Positions 1-10,206 are shown, numbered from the stretch's first letter. The stretch: DNA of 42,643 nt from Petrotoga sp. 9PWA.NaAc.5.4 (GCF_002895485.1 NZ_AZRK01000017.1:1-42643); one strand, 5' to 3'. Numbers and translations: made by a program. Notes: generated from the letters alone by a model not told the origin.

Positions 1-138
1 AAGGAGGTAAAACAGTTAGAGTGAAACAAAGCCAAGGGAAAGATTAAAACGCTGATAAACAAAGGAAAAACACACGATGTGATGACACTTTCAATAAAAA
101 AAGAAAAGGCAAAATCGAATCTTTTCAAATATTCATGC

Positions 139-519
139 CTATTTTAAGAATATTACATTCATGTAACTGTCAAAGTCAGGAGCCTGAATTTGTGTACTCA
201 CTGATAAATCAGAGACCTTGAGAACATAGCCGCCTTCTTTGGCAACCTGTTTCAATAGTAATTTTGCTTCTGAACTAACGGAAAGAGTCAAGTCAGGCTG
301 AGAGCTCTTCTCTTCTCCGATTGCTTTTGGAACGGTTTAGCCCACTAATTTTGGACATTTTGCACTGAATTCTTTGATTCTCATACCGTTGCTAATGAAT
401 GCTCCATAAAACCCATCTGGTATCCTTTCATGTATCATGCCTAATTTTTCTACTGTTTCTTCAAATATCTTAGATACAAATTTCGGCCCAGTGCCTGTCC
501 TTATCTTAGGTAGGTTCAT
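139..519 (-). pseudogene. Small unknown gene with an in-frame stop
   Basis: Reading leftward from an ATG at 519, preceded by a GGAAG-like ribosome site, one frame gives about 60 residues, meets TAA at 337-339, and continues in the same frame for about 65 more residues to TAG at 139-141. The second half (LLLKQVAKEGGYVLKVSDLS and on) looks like real protein rather than random translation. I do not recognise the family. The likeliest reading is a protein of about 125 residues broken by one nonsense mutation; two unrelated fragments are possible. The 138 bases to its left show no supported gene. Confidence 0.35.
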
Positions 520-544
520 ATCGCTTCCAATATCTCTTTTTTCT

Positions 545-936
545 AATGAATTCTTTAATACCCTGCAAGAGAACATCGTCAAGGCTGTGGTTAATGCCCG
601 ACGCCATTTCACTAGATGAAATGAATTCTGGCAAGACTGGAGGAACTTTAGGAGGAGCTCATCAAGAAAGCTAGTAACAAGCTGGACTACGACGCCATCG
701 TTAACGAGATCTTCCAACTTCGGGATCAGAAAGAAAAGTCCGAGATCGACAGCCAAAGCCGTGAAGAAGCCATGAACCGGATCAAAGAACTGCAGAACTT
801 CATTGGTCAGAAGGAAACCAACATCACGGAATTTGACGAGGCTCTGCTCAGAAGGCTCATCGAGAGAATCACTGTCTTCGCCGACCACCTTACAATGGAA
901 TTTAAGTCCAACGTGAGCGTGAATATTACAGAATAA
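545..936 (+). pseudogene. Serine recombinase C-terminal remnant
   Basis: Only the tail of a large serine recombinase (TnpX/Tn4451-type site-specific integrase) is left. From about 652 the rightward frame reads a charged helical stretch and then FDEALLRRLIERITVF, followed by EFKSNVSVNI and the stop at 934-936, which is the usual ending of these recombinases. Upstream, in another frame, NTLQENIVKAV matches the segment that normally follows the zinc-ribbon region. Stops at 622-624 and 649-651 and at least one frameshift separate the pieces. The catalytic resolvase domain is absent. GC content is clearly higher than in the surrounding chromosome, which fits a relic of an imported mobile element. 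No start codon applies. Confidence 0.7.
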
Positions 937-992
937 AAAAACTTCTCACCACCGTGAATTTCCGAAGATGGAGATCTGTTTTTGTTTCCTTT

Positions 993-2303
993 TTATATAA
1001 TTTCTTGAAGAGAATCAACAACTTCAGGAATCATGGCTTTTGAAATAGGTATTCCCATAAGATAGGTCACATTCTCACATTCATTAAGGCTGCTATGAGC
1101 TGTGGTTGAATAACACCTAAATTCATTGTATGGATATGCAATAATTGTCTTCTTTCTTTGCATAGTGTTGAATGAAGAATATGCTAGCACCTGGTGAAAA
1201 TCCTCCTGAAACGTATTATGTAATTCTTCGGAATTACTATCCCAATTGTACATATGAGACTTGTATTTTGCATCAACGATAACTTGATTGCCTTCTTTAA
1301 TCATCACTATATCGGGCTCTAAATACTTCAACGCCCATGCGGGTTTCTTTCCACTAATGCTATAGTGCGGATTATTTACGATTCTTGTTCCTCTTTTATG
1401 AGCCAATAGCGTAAAAAGATACTGTATGTATCGCTCAAAGAACCGAGAATAATCTATCCTCCACGCACATCGAATATCTGATGAATTCGCAAGAATTAGA
1501 TTTGCAATATTCTTTAGTTCCTTAATAATCATTGGATCCGAAGAGTGTATAGTTATATGATCTGCCGGAATTATTGCACCTTTATCATAGCAGCGCCCGA
1601 GTCTCTTCAAATCATTAGCATAATGCATTCTCAATGAAATCGGCGTTTTTAAAGACTTTAGCTCTGAAATTGCTAAATCCAGTACATACTGAAGAACCAT
1701 CCATTCGATATGATCGGTAGTCAAAAGATTGATTTTGTTAGGATATTTAAGCGCATTGGCAGGATCAAAGGAGTCTAATGAATATCGAACCCAATCAGTG
1801 TTCCGCGGTCGAGATTGCGTAAGGTTTCTATTAGAAAACTTCTGCCAATGGAAACGCTCCGCCTGTTCATAAATGTCTATATATTTTGCGCATTCGATAT
1901 ACTTTGGCGGAGCTACTGCCGCATCAATGCTAATAGGCATAGAATCATCAAATTCTGGCGTAAAATTTTCATCGCGAAGAAGGGGAAGGATATCATCTAT
2001 TTCTTCTCCGTAGCGACCTGTAACTTTAAGATAACCGCTAACCAAGCCACTACCAGCAGAACGAATAGGAATTACCCCTGAATACTCCGAAGAAGCTAGA
2101 CGCAGTGAATAGTTGAAGCTATCATCATAGTTTCCTCGTGCTTCAATACCGAGAAAATCAAACGCCTTTCTATTAAGGCTTATAAGCTTTTGGATATCTC
2201 TTTCAAATCTCCGCTTATCTCCAGACAGCAAATTTTTCAACTTATCCATCGAAAAGCCATCACTGCTTAGAACTTGAAGCGTTAAAACCGTGTTGTCACT
2301 CAT
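993..2303 (-). CDS. mcrC: McrC-like subunit of McrBC restriction system
   Basis: This 436-residue protein is the presumed nuclease partner of the McrB-like protein encoded just upstream. Near residues 330-346 it has the PD-(D/E)XK core: PD at 330-331, a 12-residue spacer, then the D-A-K triad at 344-346. A conserved Q-V-L-A-Y segment lies downstream. The N-terminal part is the variable region that in McrC contacts McrB. The start overlaps the end of mcrB by 8 bp, so translation is probably coupled. McrBC systems cut DNA carrying modified cytosines and use GTP hydrolysis by McrB to translocate. All recognisable catalytic residues are present and there is no internal stop, unlike most neighbours, so the pair may still work. 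Confidence 0.85.
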   Translation of the reverse strand: MSDNTVLTLQVLSSDGFSMDKLKNLLSGDKRRFERDIQKLISLNRKAFDFLGIEARGNYDDSFNYSLRLASSEYSGVIPIRSAGSGLVSGYLKVTGRYGEEIDDILPLLRDENFTPEFDDSMPISIDAAVAPPKYIECAKYIDIYEQAERFHWQKFSNRNLTQSRPRNTDWVRYSLDSFDPANALKYPNKINLLTTDHIEWMVLQYVLDLAISELKSLKTPISLRMHYANDLKRLGRCYDKGAIIPADHITIHSSDPMIIKELKNIANLILANSSDIRCAWRIDYSRFFERYIQYLFTLLAHKRGTRIVNNPHYSISGKKPAWALKYLEPDIVMIKEGNQVIVDAKYKSHMYNWDSNSEELHNTFQEDFHQVLAYSSFNTMQRKKTIIAYPYNEFRCYSTTAHSSLNECENVTYLMGIPISKAMIPEVVDSLQEII

Positions 2304-3723
2304 ATAAATCGATTCCTAATTTATCGTATACGTAGTCACTAAATTCTGATACAGCGTTCTTTAAATAGCCCTCGTCAAAATATTCCTTCATCAAAGGGAC
2401 CAGTTCATATCTTAAACGTTGCCTCCATGCATCCTCGCTTTTAGCGACAAAATATGATTGTCCCGGCTGCAAATTTAGTTCTTCACTTGACGCATACCTG
2501 CTAAATATTTCAGAAAAACGATTGAATTCATCAGTTAAAAACAAATTATCTCCCTGGACTTCAATCACATGAGGCCTCAGAGTGATCCAAGAAAAACGGC
2601 GCCTAAGCGCGAAGTCCACTACAGCCAAACTACGGTCAGCAGTATTCATGGTTGCTATTACATATAAATTCTCAGGTAGCTTGGTGATTTCCTTGTTCCC
2701 AATTTTTACCACATTCTGCCTGTGCCCCGCATTCTTTTCAAACAAATAAAATATTGGTCCAAGAACGTTTGACAGGTTGGCTCTATTAATTTCATCAATG
2801 ATCAATAAAGTTGCTTTGCCTGATTCATGTGCATACTCAATAGCGTCCCACAGAATTCCGTAATGCTCTTCATATGATAAATTATCTCCTGTTGTCTTGG
2901 GTTTAATTCCATATACAAAATCAGAATACGCCGTTTCAGCATGAAATTGTTCAAAATAAGTCTTTCCTGTCTCACCGCTGAAATGCAGCTCACCGATCTT
3001 GTTCGCGGTCCATGTTTTTCCTGTTCCAGGGGCTCCTTGGAGAACTATGAACCTTTCATTTAAAAGTTGCTGATAGATGGCAGCCTCTGTATAATCATCT
3101 AAATCCTTAATTGCCGGAAGATATTTATTTATTTCGTCTCTCTGCTTTTTGTTATTTCCAACATTCCTGAAAGTGGCATAGGTAGCTAACCATTGCCAGA
3201 CAATTTCAAGTGCCTCTTCTTCTGCACCATTCTGTATTTCAACAATCTGACAAGCAGAAAGTACTGTTTGATATTTACCTATAACTTCGCGCAAATCATC
3301 AACATCCTCTAAATGATTTATGACGGCTGAAGAAGTCTCAATATCAGAGAAATCCACCTTAAAAAATTGTTTGCCAGCATATTTCCTATCACGAAGCCTG
3401 GAAAAAAGTCTTCTCAGCCAAGGCAGAGTTGCTACAGTGTAATCCTTATTAAATCCAAGAGAGCCAACAGCAAGGGCGATAACAAAGTGAGTACATTCCG
3501 CATTCGGAAAAATAACTAAACTAAAATCACTGTATGCGCCGGTCGACTCTTCATTAGCATTAACCAATCCAAAATAAGCACCCTTCCTGAAATCTTCTTC
3601 TTTTTCTGGATGGATGTTTTTGCGCCATACCGCATTCTTCACCTTCCTAGGTTGAGAATCGAAGCAAAAGCCCATGTCCTCGCTTTTTTGTTTTACACTT
3701 CTTATGAAGTTTTCTAATCTCAT
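2296..3723 (-). CDS. mcrB: McrB-like AAA+ GTPase of McrBC system
   Basis: A 475-residue AAA+ motor of the McrB type. The Walker A motif GAPGTGKT is at residues 230-237. Walker B is LLIIDEINRA, and it is followed by the family signature MNTADRS, which in McrB gives GTP rather than ATP specificity, and then ALRRRF with the arginine finger. The first 200 or so residues are an N-terminal domain that in McrB proteins recognises the modified DNA; I cannot assign its fold or target base. The ATG at 3723 has an AAAGGGGG ribosome site 11 nt upstream. It overlaps mcrC by 8 bp, forming a two-gene operon. Composition differs from the core genes further right, suggesting horizontal acquisition. Confidence 0.88.
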   Translation of the reverse strand: MRLENFIRSVKQKSEDMGFCFDSQPRKVKNAVWRKNIHPEKEEDFRKGAYFGLVNANEESTGAYSDFSLVIFPNAECTHFVIALAVGSLGFNKDYTVATLPWLRRLFSRLRDRKYAGKQFFKVDFSDIETSSAVINHLEDVDDLREVIGKYQTVLSACQIVEIQNGAEEEALEIVWQWLATYATFRNVGNNKKQRDEINKYLPAIKDLDDYTEAAIYQQLLNERFIVLQGAPGTGKTWTANKIGELHFSGETGKTYFEQFHAETAYSDFVYGIKPKTTGDNLSYEEHYGILWDAIEYAHESGKATLLIIDEINRANLSNVLGPIFYLFEKNAGHRQNVVKIGNKEITKLPENLYVIATMNTADRSLAVVDFALRRRFSWITLRPHVIEVQGDNLFLTDEFNRFSEIFSRYASSEELNLQPGQSYFVAKSEDAWRQRLRYELVPLMKEYFDEGYLKNAVSEFSDYVYDKLGIDLYE

Positions 3724-3793
3724 AATTGAAAAAGCCCCCTTTATTTGCCTAAATATATTTTTTGCCCGTGCTCTGCGCTAATATAACTTCCCA

Positions 3794-4048
3794 GCCTTGA
3801 CATCCATCCTTGACACTCAACACCCGAAAAACATTTATCTTAGCGCCTCAACCCTTGACATCTATCCTTGCTACTCAACCCCATCACATTTTCTGTCTTT
3901 TCTGAAAAATGCTACCAACGTTGATACGTTCCCACGGACAAGTCCGAAAATCTGATGCCTACTTAATCCCGATTACCGAAACGTCTATAAATCAAGGGAT
4001 TCCGGGCTCATTTTTCCTCAACCCTTGACATTAATACTACCGTCTCAA
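3794..4048. repeat. Degenerate direct repeats upstream of mcrB
   Basis: The gene-free stretch 3724-4165 contains three related sequences starting near 3794, 3851 and 4022. The shared pattern is CTCAACCCTTGACAT, and the first two also share ATCCTTG and a following CTCAAC. A short perfect palindrome, CGGACAAGTCCG, lies near 3935. The repeats are imperfect and unevenly spaced (57 and 171 bp), so this is not a CRISPR array. They could be regulator sites for mcrBC or leftovers of a mobile element. No open reading frame of note is present. Confidence 0.5.
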
Positions 4049-4165
4049 CGTGGCGCGAGTTGATGGAATTGATGTCTGTGGGCTATTTTAGAAACCATCT
4101 GTATGTGGGAACATGTCAATAGCTTTTTGGCTAATTTTTGAAAAACCGCCGTTCAAGGAAGCATA

Positions 4166-7071
4166 TCAACTATGATTTTTTTGATTTCCCCATATTTCAA
4201 AGTCAGCCAATCCTGCTGTAATTCTCTTATACGTAGGAATTGCTAATTCATAAACATTATTGTTACTTAGCTTTTTATTAGATACTTTATCAATATCAAA
4301 ACCTGGTTGAGCAACAATTATTTTGCACTTCCATTGATTTACTTTAAAAGTTGCTGCAATTTCATCCAATAACTGCTAAGATCCAAATATTATTTTTGAT
4401 TCACCATGAAGTCTTTCCTTAATACGCTCAAACATTAATTCCGAATATACCCAGTGAATACTTCTCATTGCTTGAGTAAATACAATATCACAGTCACTTT
4501 TTCGGCAACCCGGCTTGTCTGATTTAGATGGTTTACAATGAATAAAGTGAATAATATGGTTTGAGCCTTGTATCCATATCAAGTCAGATATTTCATGCGC
4601 ACCATCATCAAGAATAAGAATATCAGACTGTTTATCAAAGTCGGCTTCTATAAATTTTATTGTTTTATTAATTACAGGTAGTTCTTTGGGATTCGGCTTT
4701 CTCTTATACGCTTCTGATTGAATGTTACAATTGCTCCAATCTTTCTTTATCCAAACTTCATCGGGTATATCCTCAATAGAGCTATTATGAATAATCTTTG
4801 TTCGTCCTTCAATTATGTAACCTTTTGGCATAATTAAAGTTGATGGGAAGGTGTTTATGATCTTCTCTAAATCTGCTGTAATAACATCATTTGCACTCTT
4901 GAACAATCTTATAGTTATTGCCTTATTTGAAATAACAGTCCACAATAACGTATTATTAAAGTTCATAATCATTTGGCATGAGAATGATTCCAGTGTTAAA
5001 ACGCAAGTTAAAATGCCGCTAGTAGAATCAAATGATCGAACCTTAATATTGGGTACAACATTCGGATACGTTTTTCCACCTTCTATACTAATTATCAAAA
5101 CTCCGTTCTATAAAACACATTAGCTTGAAGTATTGCTATTGGTGCTTCCTCAAGTTTATTAATTGGAGATGCGCTTGCAAGAAAAGATAAGCCCGGTAAT
5201 GTAGAACAGTCGATATTCGAATCTAGTAAATCAGCTAAATTATCACACCAAATTTTATATTCATCGATGGTACCTCGCTTCATAGGCCAAACTTTGCTTC
5301 TCTTAGTTGCAATACCCCAAGTCTTCTTTTCTCCCATATTCATGAGAGCATGTCCAACTCCAAAAATCCTCCCCTCAGAATTCCGGATAGTATCTTGAAC
5401 GCTATTTCCAATAAATGTTTTATAGGAAGGGTGTGCGGTACCCGGCATAACTGCATTCTTCATTCCAACCATAATATAATTTTGGTGATCAAATTCAGAT
5501 AGTGCTTTATACAACTTTGAATATGAAATCCTACTCATACTTCCTATATATGGGCTCTCAGTAAAAGAATCAAGCGCTTCTTCACTGGAAGTCAACTCAA
5601 ACAAAAGATTCTTTTCAGGAATGTGGTACAGAATATGAACATCTAGATAGTTCTCAATATAAATTTCTCTATTTGCCCACTCAATAGGTTTATCAATTAC
5701 TGTAATCACTACTAGCGGACTATTGATGTCTTTTTGTGATACATATGAAACCCTATATGGAGATGCACTTTTGACTTTGAAGTCCGTATTAAATGAAAAG
5801 TCGTCGGAAACATCATAAATAAGAGCGCTAAAATAAATATTTAAGTCTGGTAAGATAAAATCTGGTTCATCGATTAAGGCAGAGCGATAATATTGTGCTC
5901 TCTTCATGCTCTCATCAATTAGTTGTGGTACAAGCTTAGCCCAAGTCCCATCAGAGTTATATAAACGGCTAACCTCTCCTTTAACCTCATCTTTATTGGC
6001 AATTAAAATAGCATTTCCACTTTGTTCTAATGGTTGGCGTGAGATTCTACCCAAAAATTGGATGGTATAAGGAATAGATTTCGGTGTTGCATGTAATACT
6101 GCGATTTTTAACAAAGGTATATCTAATCCTTCGCTGGCCATTCCAACACTTATTAATCCATCAAGTTTACCCTCCTTAACTTCATTAACAACACGTACAT
6201 TATCACGATCTTCTCAATCCGAATGTACAATATCAACATTTAAACCTGAAGATTTATAGCGTTCGAGCAAGTACTCTGCATGATGAATTCTATCTGTTCT
6301 TATCATTATGGAAACTGGATTATATTTTTTTTGCTCAATGAATGTTTTCTTTGCAGCTTCTATTAATATTGAATCGCTTTCATATGTATCCAACCCAGCT
6401 TTAACCCCTAAAAAATCAACTGGCCTTAAGATACCACCATCAAAAGCTTGTTTAAGCGAATAATGATAAATCAATTTTGCTTCCATCGCTTTTCTATCTC
6501 GCCGAAATGGTGTAGCCGTTAAAAAAATTCTCTTTACATTATTATAATATGAGTTAATTGCTTTCCAAGTAGGAACTGCTTAATGGTGTGCTTCATCCAT
6601 AAAAATAGCATCTATAAGTTCAGCTGAGATAGGAAACACTTTTTTATAATATGGGGATATACTATTAGGGTGTGCAACAATAACATCGTGTTCTTGAAAA
6701 ATTTCCGCCCACTTATCTGTTGACTGAATATGCTTAACCTCAAATACTTTTACTTTCGGGAAATCTTCTGACAGGCATCCAATACGCTTTAAAATTTCTA
6801 AATTATAAAATTGTTCACTAATTTGTGTTCTTAATACTTTTGAAGGTTCTATAATTAGAATCTTCTTAAGATTCAACTCAAAACACGCCGCCATCATTAT
6901 TGCACTTTTACCTGACCCAGTTGGTAAGCTAATAAGAGCTGCTACTTCAGGTGTATTTAAAATGAAATAACTTTTCAGAGCCCAAATAGCACCTAATTGG
7001 CATTTTCTTAAACCGCTTCCCGTTCTAGGCTCAAGAATAAATCTTTCTTTATATTCGCTAAAGACAGACAT
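4166..7071 (-). pseudogene. Broken DEAD/DEAH helicase-nuclease gene
   Basis: A large defence-type superfamily 2 helicase, inactivated. The start is taken as ATG 7071, which has a strong GGAGGGGGA ribosome site. The first part has Walker A in SLPTGSGKS and the Walker B motif MDEAHH, then TAA near 6580-6582. Motif III TATPFRRD follows, then TGA at 6214-6216, then the helicase C domain with GMASEGLDIP and FLGRISRQ. At about 5097 the frame changes in a run of four T; one extra T would restore it. The C-terminal third has EISDLIWI and HFIHCK, resembling a PD-(D/E)XK nuclease segment, and is broken by TAG at 4373-4375. Reconstructed length is about 965 residues. Three different stop codons plus a frameshift argue for decay, not recoding. 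The C-terminal part could instead be a second, TTG-started gene at 5098. Confidence 0.85.
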
Positions 7072-7363
7072 GCTCCCCCTCCAAACCAAATTTATATTTT
7101 GCTTACCCACCTAAATTCACTTACTGATATATTTCATCTGCTAATCCTTACTAAACTTATCTATCAAAGCAAAGATATAAGCTGTATTTCTTGATTTTCT
7201 ACTGACCTCATGTCTAACGCCCTTTCTCCATTAGCCCAGCGATCATAATATGAATGTACAAATAAAAAATTTTTTTTTGATTGATGTTAGTATATTATAG
7301 TGGACAAAGAAAAAGGGGTGATTATGTTGGAAACCACAATGAAAAAAATGGCCAAAATAAAGA
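7072..7363. other. Gene-free stretch with possible gene remnant
   Basis: No intact gene is visible. On the minus strand at about 7164-7250 there is a short protein-like fragment (YYDRWANGERALDMRSVE) ending in two stops; it could be the tail of a lost gene that preceded the helicase. To its right is an A/T homopolymer run near 7262-7281, perhaps a junction between imported and native DNA, because GC content drops here. Confidence 0.3.
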
Positions 7364-7964
7364 TTAAGGTTCAAATACCTGGTTAAATCTTTCTGTTGGG
7401 TCAGAAAAATGGACTTTTTCTTTGTCGAAAAATTCAGGATTATAATCTTTTCCAACCCATTTTATAATTTCTTTATATTCTTCATTTTTAGGGTTTTGTA
7501 ATATTTCTAACATTCTTAAATAAGCAGTTACTCCACCACAATCTTCTGGAAGGCAGGCCCTTTTTCCCTCTATACAAATAGGATAGTCTTTATTTTTCTC
7601 AGCAGAATGAATTTCTCGTAAAGTGATTTGATGAACTCATTCATCGCCAAAATCATAAATATATATCGCGTTTTTATTATTAGGCGTAAAAAACTGTGAA
7701 ATTTTCATAAGAAACTCAGAAATTAAATTTTCATCATAATCTTCTAAAGATATGCCCAATTTCACTTCTGTTTTAAAAGCAGGTTCCTTCATGAAAAAAG
7801 TATGAAGATGATAATCACTCCATCCCATTGCATCCTGTATTGCTACATGAAAATCCAAAAAGTGTAATATTCAGGGACTTCAATTATTCTATATATTGGT
7901 GGTTTTATATTTTTCAGTTGAATTTTGAGCTAATAAGCATACTTAAACCTTTTTGCTGCCACAT
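7364..7964 (-). pseudogene. pRiA4b ORF-3-like protein, degraded
   Basis: The minus strand encodes pieces of a plasmid pRiA4b ORF-3-like (IS1096 TnpR-like) protein, a family often found in mobile or accessory DNA whose function is unproven. Recognisable parts in order are IKPPIYRIIEVPEYYTF, then DFHVAIQDAMGW, IYDFGDE, ACLPEDCGG and EILQNPKNEEY. The pieces lie in three frames. One base is missing between the first two parts (about 7859), another frameshift lies nearer the start (about 7935), and the tryptophan expected after FGDE is TGA near 7637. The ATG at 7964 has an AGGTGGAG ribosome site. Repaired length would be about 200 residues. Not expected to make a functional protein. Confidence 0.8.
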
Positions 7965-8229
7965 TTCTCCACCTCTATAATAATATTATTTTTGTATGGA
8001 AAACAACTTTTTCAAGATAAAATATAACATACTTTAGGTTCATTACCAAACTTCCTGTAAGTGCTATTCTTTATTACGGTTCTTTTTTCTTATCTTGAGA
8101 GTATATTACAATTCCCGGCTTATGGTTTGAATTTGAAAAACAGTAAATACTGACTGGTTCCCCTTTATTTGAGAATAAATAAGAAGGTTTTGTTTTTAAC
8201 AAAAATACGTTGATCTCATTCCTTTAGTT

Positions 8230-9822
8230 TTATTTTACATTCTTTTTTCCTCCAATTCCTACAAAGGATGCTTGCTCGATATTTTCTAATTGTTTTACAT
8301 AACTTTCAAAGGTTCTTTTTATTTTTTGGTATTTTTCTAAATTATCTATTTTATTTTGAATATTATCTTGATTTTCAAGCATTTTTGTTTTAGTTTTATT
8401 GTCAATATTTCTTATAAAGTTAGTGATTAAGACATCTAACATACTACTTAATTCTTTTTCTTGAAGTGAAATCCCTTCTTCTATAGCTTTTGTTATGGAT
8501 CTTGTTATGTATATTCTATTAAACAAGGTCTTGTTTTTAAATTTTATAGATTTAAAAGTATCTTCTATAACTTTATCTAATTCTCTTTGAATATCTTGCT
8601 TAAAATCTTCGAAATATTTTTCTATGTCTGTTTGTAATTGTATTTTTAAATAAGGTTCATCCTTTACTTTTTGAGCGAGTTCTTCTTTAGAAAACAACTT
8701 TTCAATTCTACTACTATAATCTTTTAAAATATAGTTTAAATTTTTGTTTAGTGTATCTTTAATCATCTCATTTATGTCTTTTTTGAATTGAGTTAGCTCA
8801 TCTTTAATTAAATCCTTCACTTTACTTTGAGTTTTATATAAACTTATAATTTTATTTTTCAACAACCCCAATTTTTTTGAATGATAATTTATAATTGGAT
8901 CACCTATCGATCTTTCAATATTTTCTTTTAACAATTTATAGTTATCTTTTAAGAATATATCAATTGCTTCAAAATATTTTCGATAAGCTTCTATCGTATT
9001 TATTTCTTTTTCTAAGATATTTTCATTGTTGGTTATAGAATCACGAATTTTATTTATTATCGTTTTTAACTTCATACTCTTCTTTTCATCGCTTCCGATT
9101 TCTTTAAAGATATATTCTCTAACTTCTTTAAAACCGCTTCCTTCTTGAGATTCCATTTCTAAAGCTGCAGATGTTACAAAAATCTTGGGATCTTTTATGC
9201 CAATTTCATTACATTTAGCAATTAATTCTTTTTTTGAGGTTTCAATTTCTTCTTCTTTTGCTCTATCTTTTTGTTGTAAAATGAAGATAATGTCTTTTTT
9301 GAATTGATATACAATTTTTTTGATCAATTCCCAATCACTTTTTGTATATATATTTTTTGCTTCGAAGATAAACATGACTAAATTGCAGTTTTCTAAGAAG
9401 TCATACGTAATTTTTTCGTGTTTCTCCATAATAGAATCTGTTCCAGGAGTATCTATTATTTCTATTCCTTCTAAAGATTCAATATCTTTATATACTATTA
9501 CAACATTGTTTTCTATTTCTGGTTCTTTATTGCCTTTTCTCGCTATTGTTATTTTGGAGGTTTCTACTGCAGCACCTGACTTAAAAATTTCTTCTTCACC
9601 TTTTTTAACACCAAGTAAGGCATTCAAAAAGCTACTTTTACCAGATTTTACTTTTCCAATTGCAACAAAATTAAAAGGAGTTTCAAACTCTTTTTTTATC
9701 TCAGCTATTTTTTCACTATCCAAAATATGGTTTTGATAAACTAAATTAAGATACTCATTTAATATCTTATTTAGCTGGGTTTCTTCTTTTTTGAATTTAT
9801 TACTTACTAACGGAGTTTTCAT
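8230..9822 (-). CDS. Dynamin-like large GTPase
   Basis: A 530-residue GTPase of the bacterial dynamin-like superfamily. G1 (P-loop) is GKVKSGKS at residues 56-63, G3 is DTPG at 124-127, and QQKD near 183-186 probably serves as G4. After residue 250 the protein is almost entirely charged helix and predicted coiled coil, as in the stalk of dynamin-like proteins. No signal peptide or clear membrane span is seen. Start ATG 9822 is chosen because GGGGGGTG lies just upstream; an in-frame ATG 36 nt earlier has no such site. The gene has a long leader with two copies of the intergenic repeat and a minus-strand promoter at 10198-10206. Bacterial dynamins act in membrane remodelling, toxin secretion or antiphage defence; the island setting makes defence possible but unproven. 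The 265 bases to its left (7965-8229) hold no recognisable gene. Confidence 0.8.
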   Translation of the reverse strand: MKTPLVSNKFKKEETQLNKILNEYLNLVYQNHILDSEKIAEIKKEFETPFNFVAIGKVKSGKSSFLNALLGVKKGEEEIFKSGAAVETSKITIARKGNKEPEIENNVVIVYKDIESLEGIEIIDTPGTDSIMEKHEKITYDFLENCNLVMFIFEAKNIYTKSDWELIKKIVYQFKKDIIFILQQKDRAKEEEIETSKKELIAKCNEIGIKDPKIFVTSAALEMESQEGSGFKEVREYIFKEIGSDEKKSMKLKTIINKIRDSITNNENILEKEINTIEAYRKYFEAIDIFLKDNYKLLKENIERSIGDPIINYHSKKLGLLKNKIISLYKTQSKVKDLIKDELTQFKKDINEMIKDTLNKNLNYILKDYSSRIEKLFSKEELAQKVKDEPYLKIQLQTDIEKYFEDFKQDIQRELDKVIEDTFKSIKFKNKTLFNRIYITRSITKAIEEGISLQEKELSSMLDVLITNFIRNIDNKTKTKMLENQDNIQNKIDNLEKYQKIKRTFESYVKQLENIEQASFVGIGGKKNVK

Positions 9823-9856
9823 TTTGCACCCCCCATTTATTGTTGTTTCAATACCC

Positions 9857-10200
9857 ACTTTAGAAATTCTAAAATCCTTATTATATGTATGTTTTAGCGC
9901 TGATTTTTTTACAAAATACCTCTCTGCTTCTAATCCTCACTAATTCTTAATTTCTTTAACTTCTTTGCTACGTGTAGCTACGGAGAGAGAGGAGGGCTCC
10001 GCCCTGAACCCGTTATAAATTCAAAAGCTTATTTTTAGAAATGCTCCGTTTCTAAAGTTCCTATCTAATCTTCACTAATTCTTAATTTCTTTAACTTTTT
10101 CGCTACGTGTAGCGAAAAAGAGGGAGAGGGCTCCGCCCTGGACCCACTTTAAATTCAAATGCTTATTTTCTGAAAAATTATCATTTCTAAAATACCTATT
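9857..10200 (-). repeat. Intergenic repeat array, two units
   Basis: Two tandem units of the 134-bp repeat lie upstream of the dynamin-like gene. The anchors GGGCTCCGCCC start at 9994 and 10128, exactly 134 bp apart. Each unit has a hairpin around CGCTACGTGTAGCG, the GGGC/GCCC hairpin, and a TTTAGAAA/TTTCTAAA pairing (perfect in the left unit, near 10035). The gene-proximal end is the box TTTAGAATTTCTAAAGT (read on the minus strand), 34 nt before the start codon. Confidence 0.85.
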
Positions 10201-10206
10201 ATACCA
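10198..10206 (-). promoter_or_regulatory. Extended -10 promoter for dynamin-like gene
   Basis: The minus strand reads TGGTATAAT, an extended -10 element identical to three others in the window. The -35 region is weak. Transcription from here would give a leader of about 370 nt containing both repeat units. Confidence 0.5.

Noticed and set aside
337-888. A 183-residue leftward reading frame over the recombinase tail
   Set aside because: Its upstream two thirds is antisense to the recombinase remnant; only the part up to ATG 519 looks like protein and is reported as a pseudogene.
7324-7386. A 20-codon rightward gene (MLETTMKKMAKIKIKVQIPG) with an AAAGGGGTG site
   Set aside because: Too short to support, overlaps the 3' end of the pRiA4b-like pseudogene, and matches no family I know; it may be a truncated transposase start.
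4166-7964. Stop-codon recoding in the helicase and pRiA4b-like genes
   Set aside because: TAA, TAG and TGA all interrupt, frameshifts are also present, and other genes in the window use TGA as a normal stop.
9320-9736. A 138-residue rightward frame inside the dynamin-like gene
   Set aside because: Antisense shadow of the GTPase domain, low complexity, no ribosome site.
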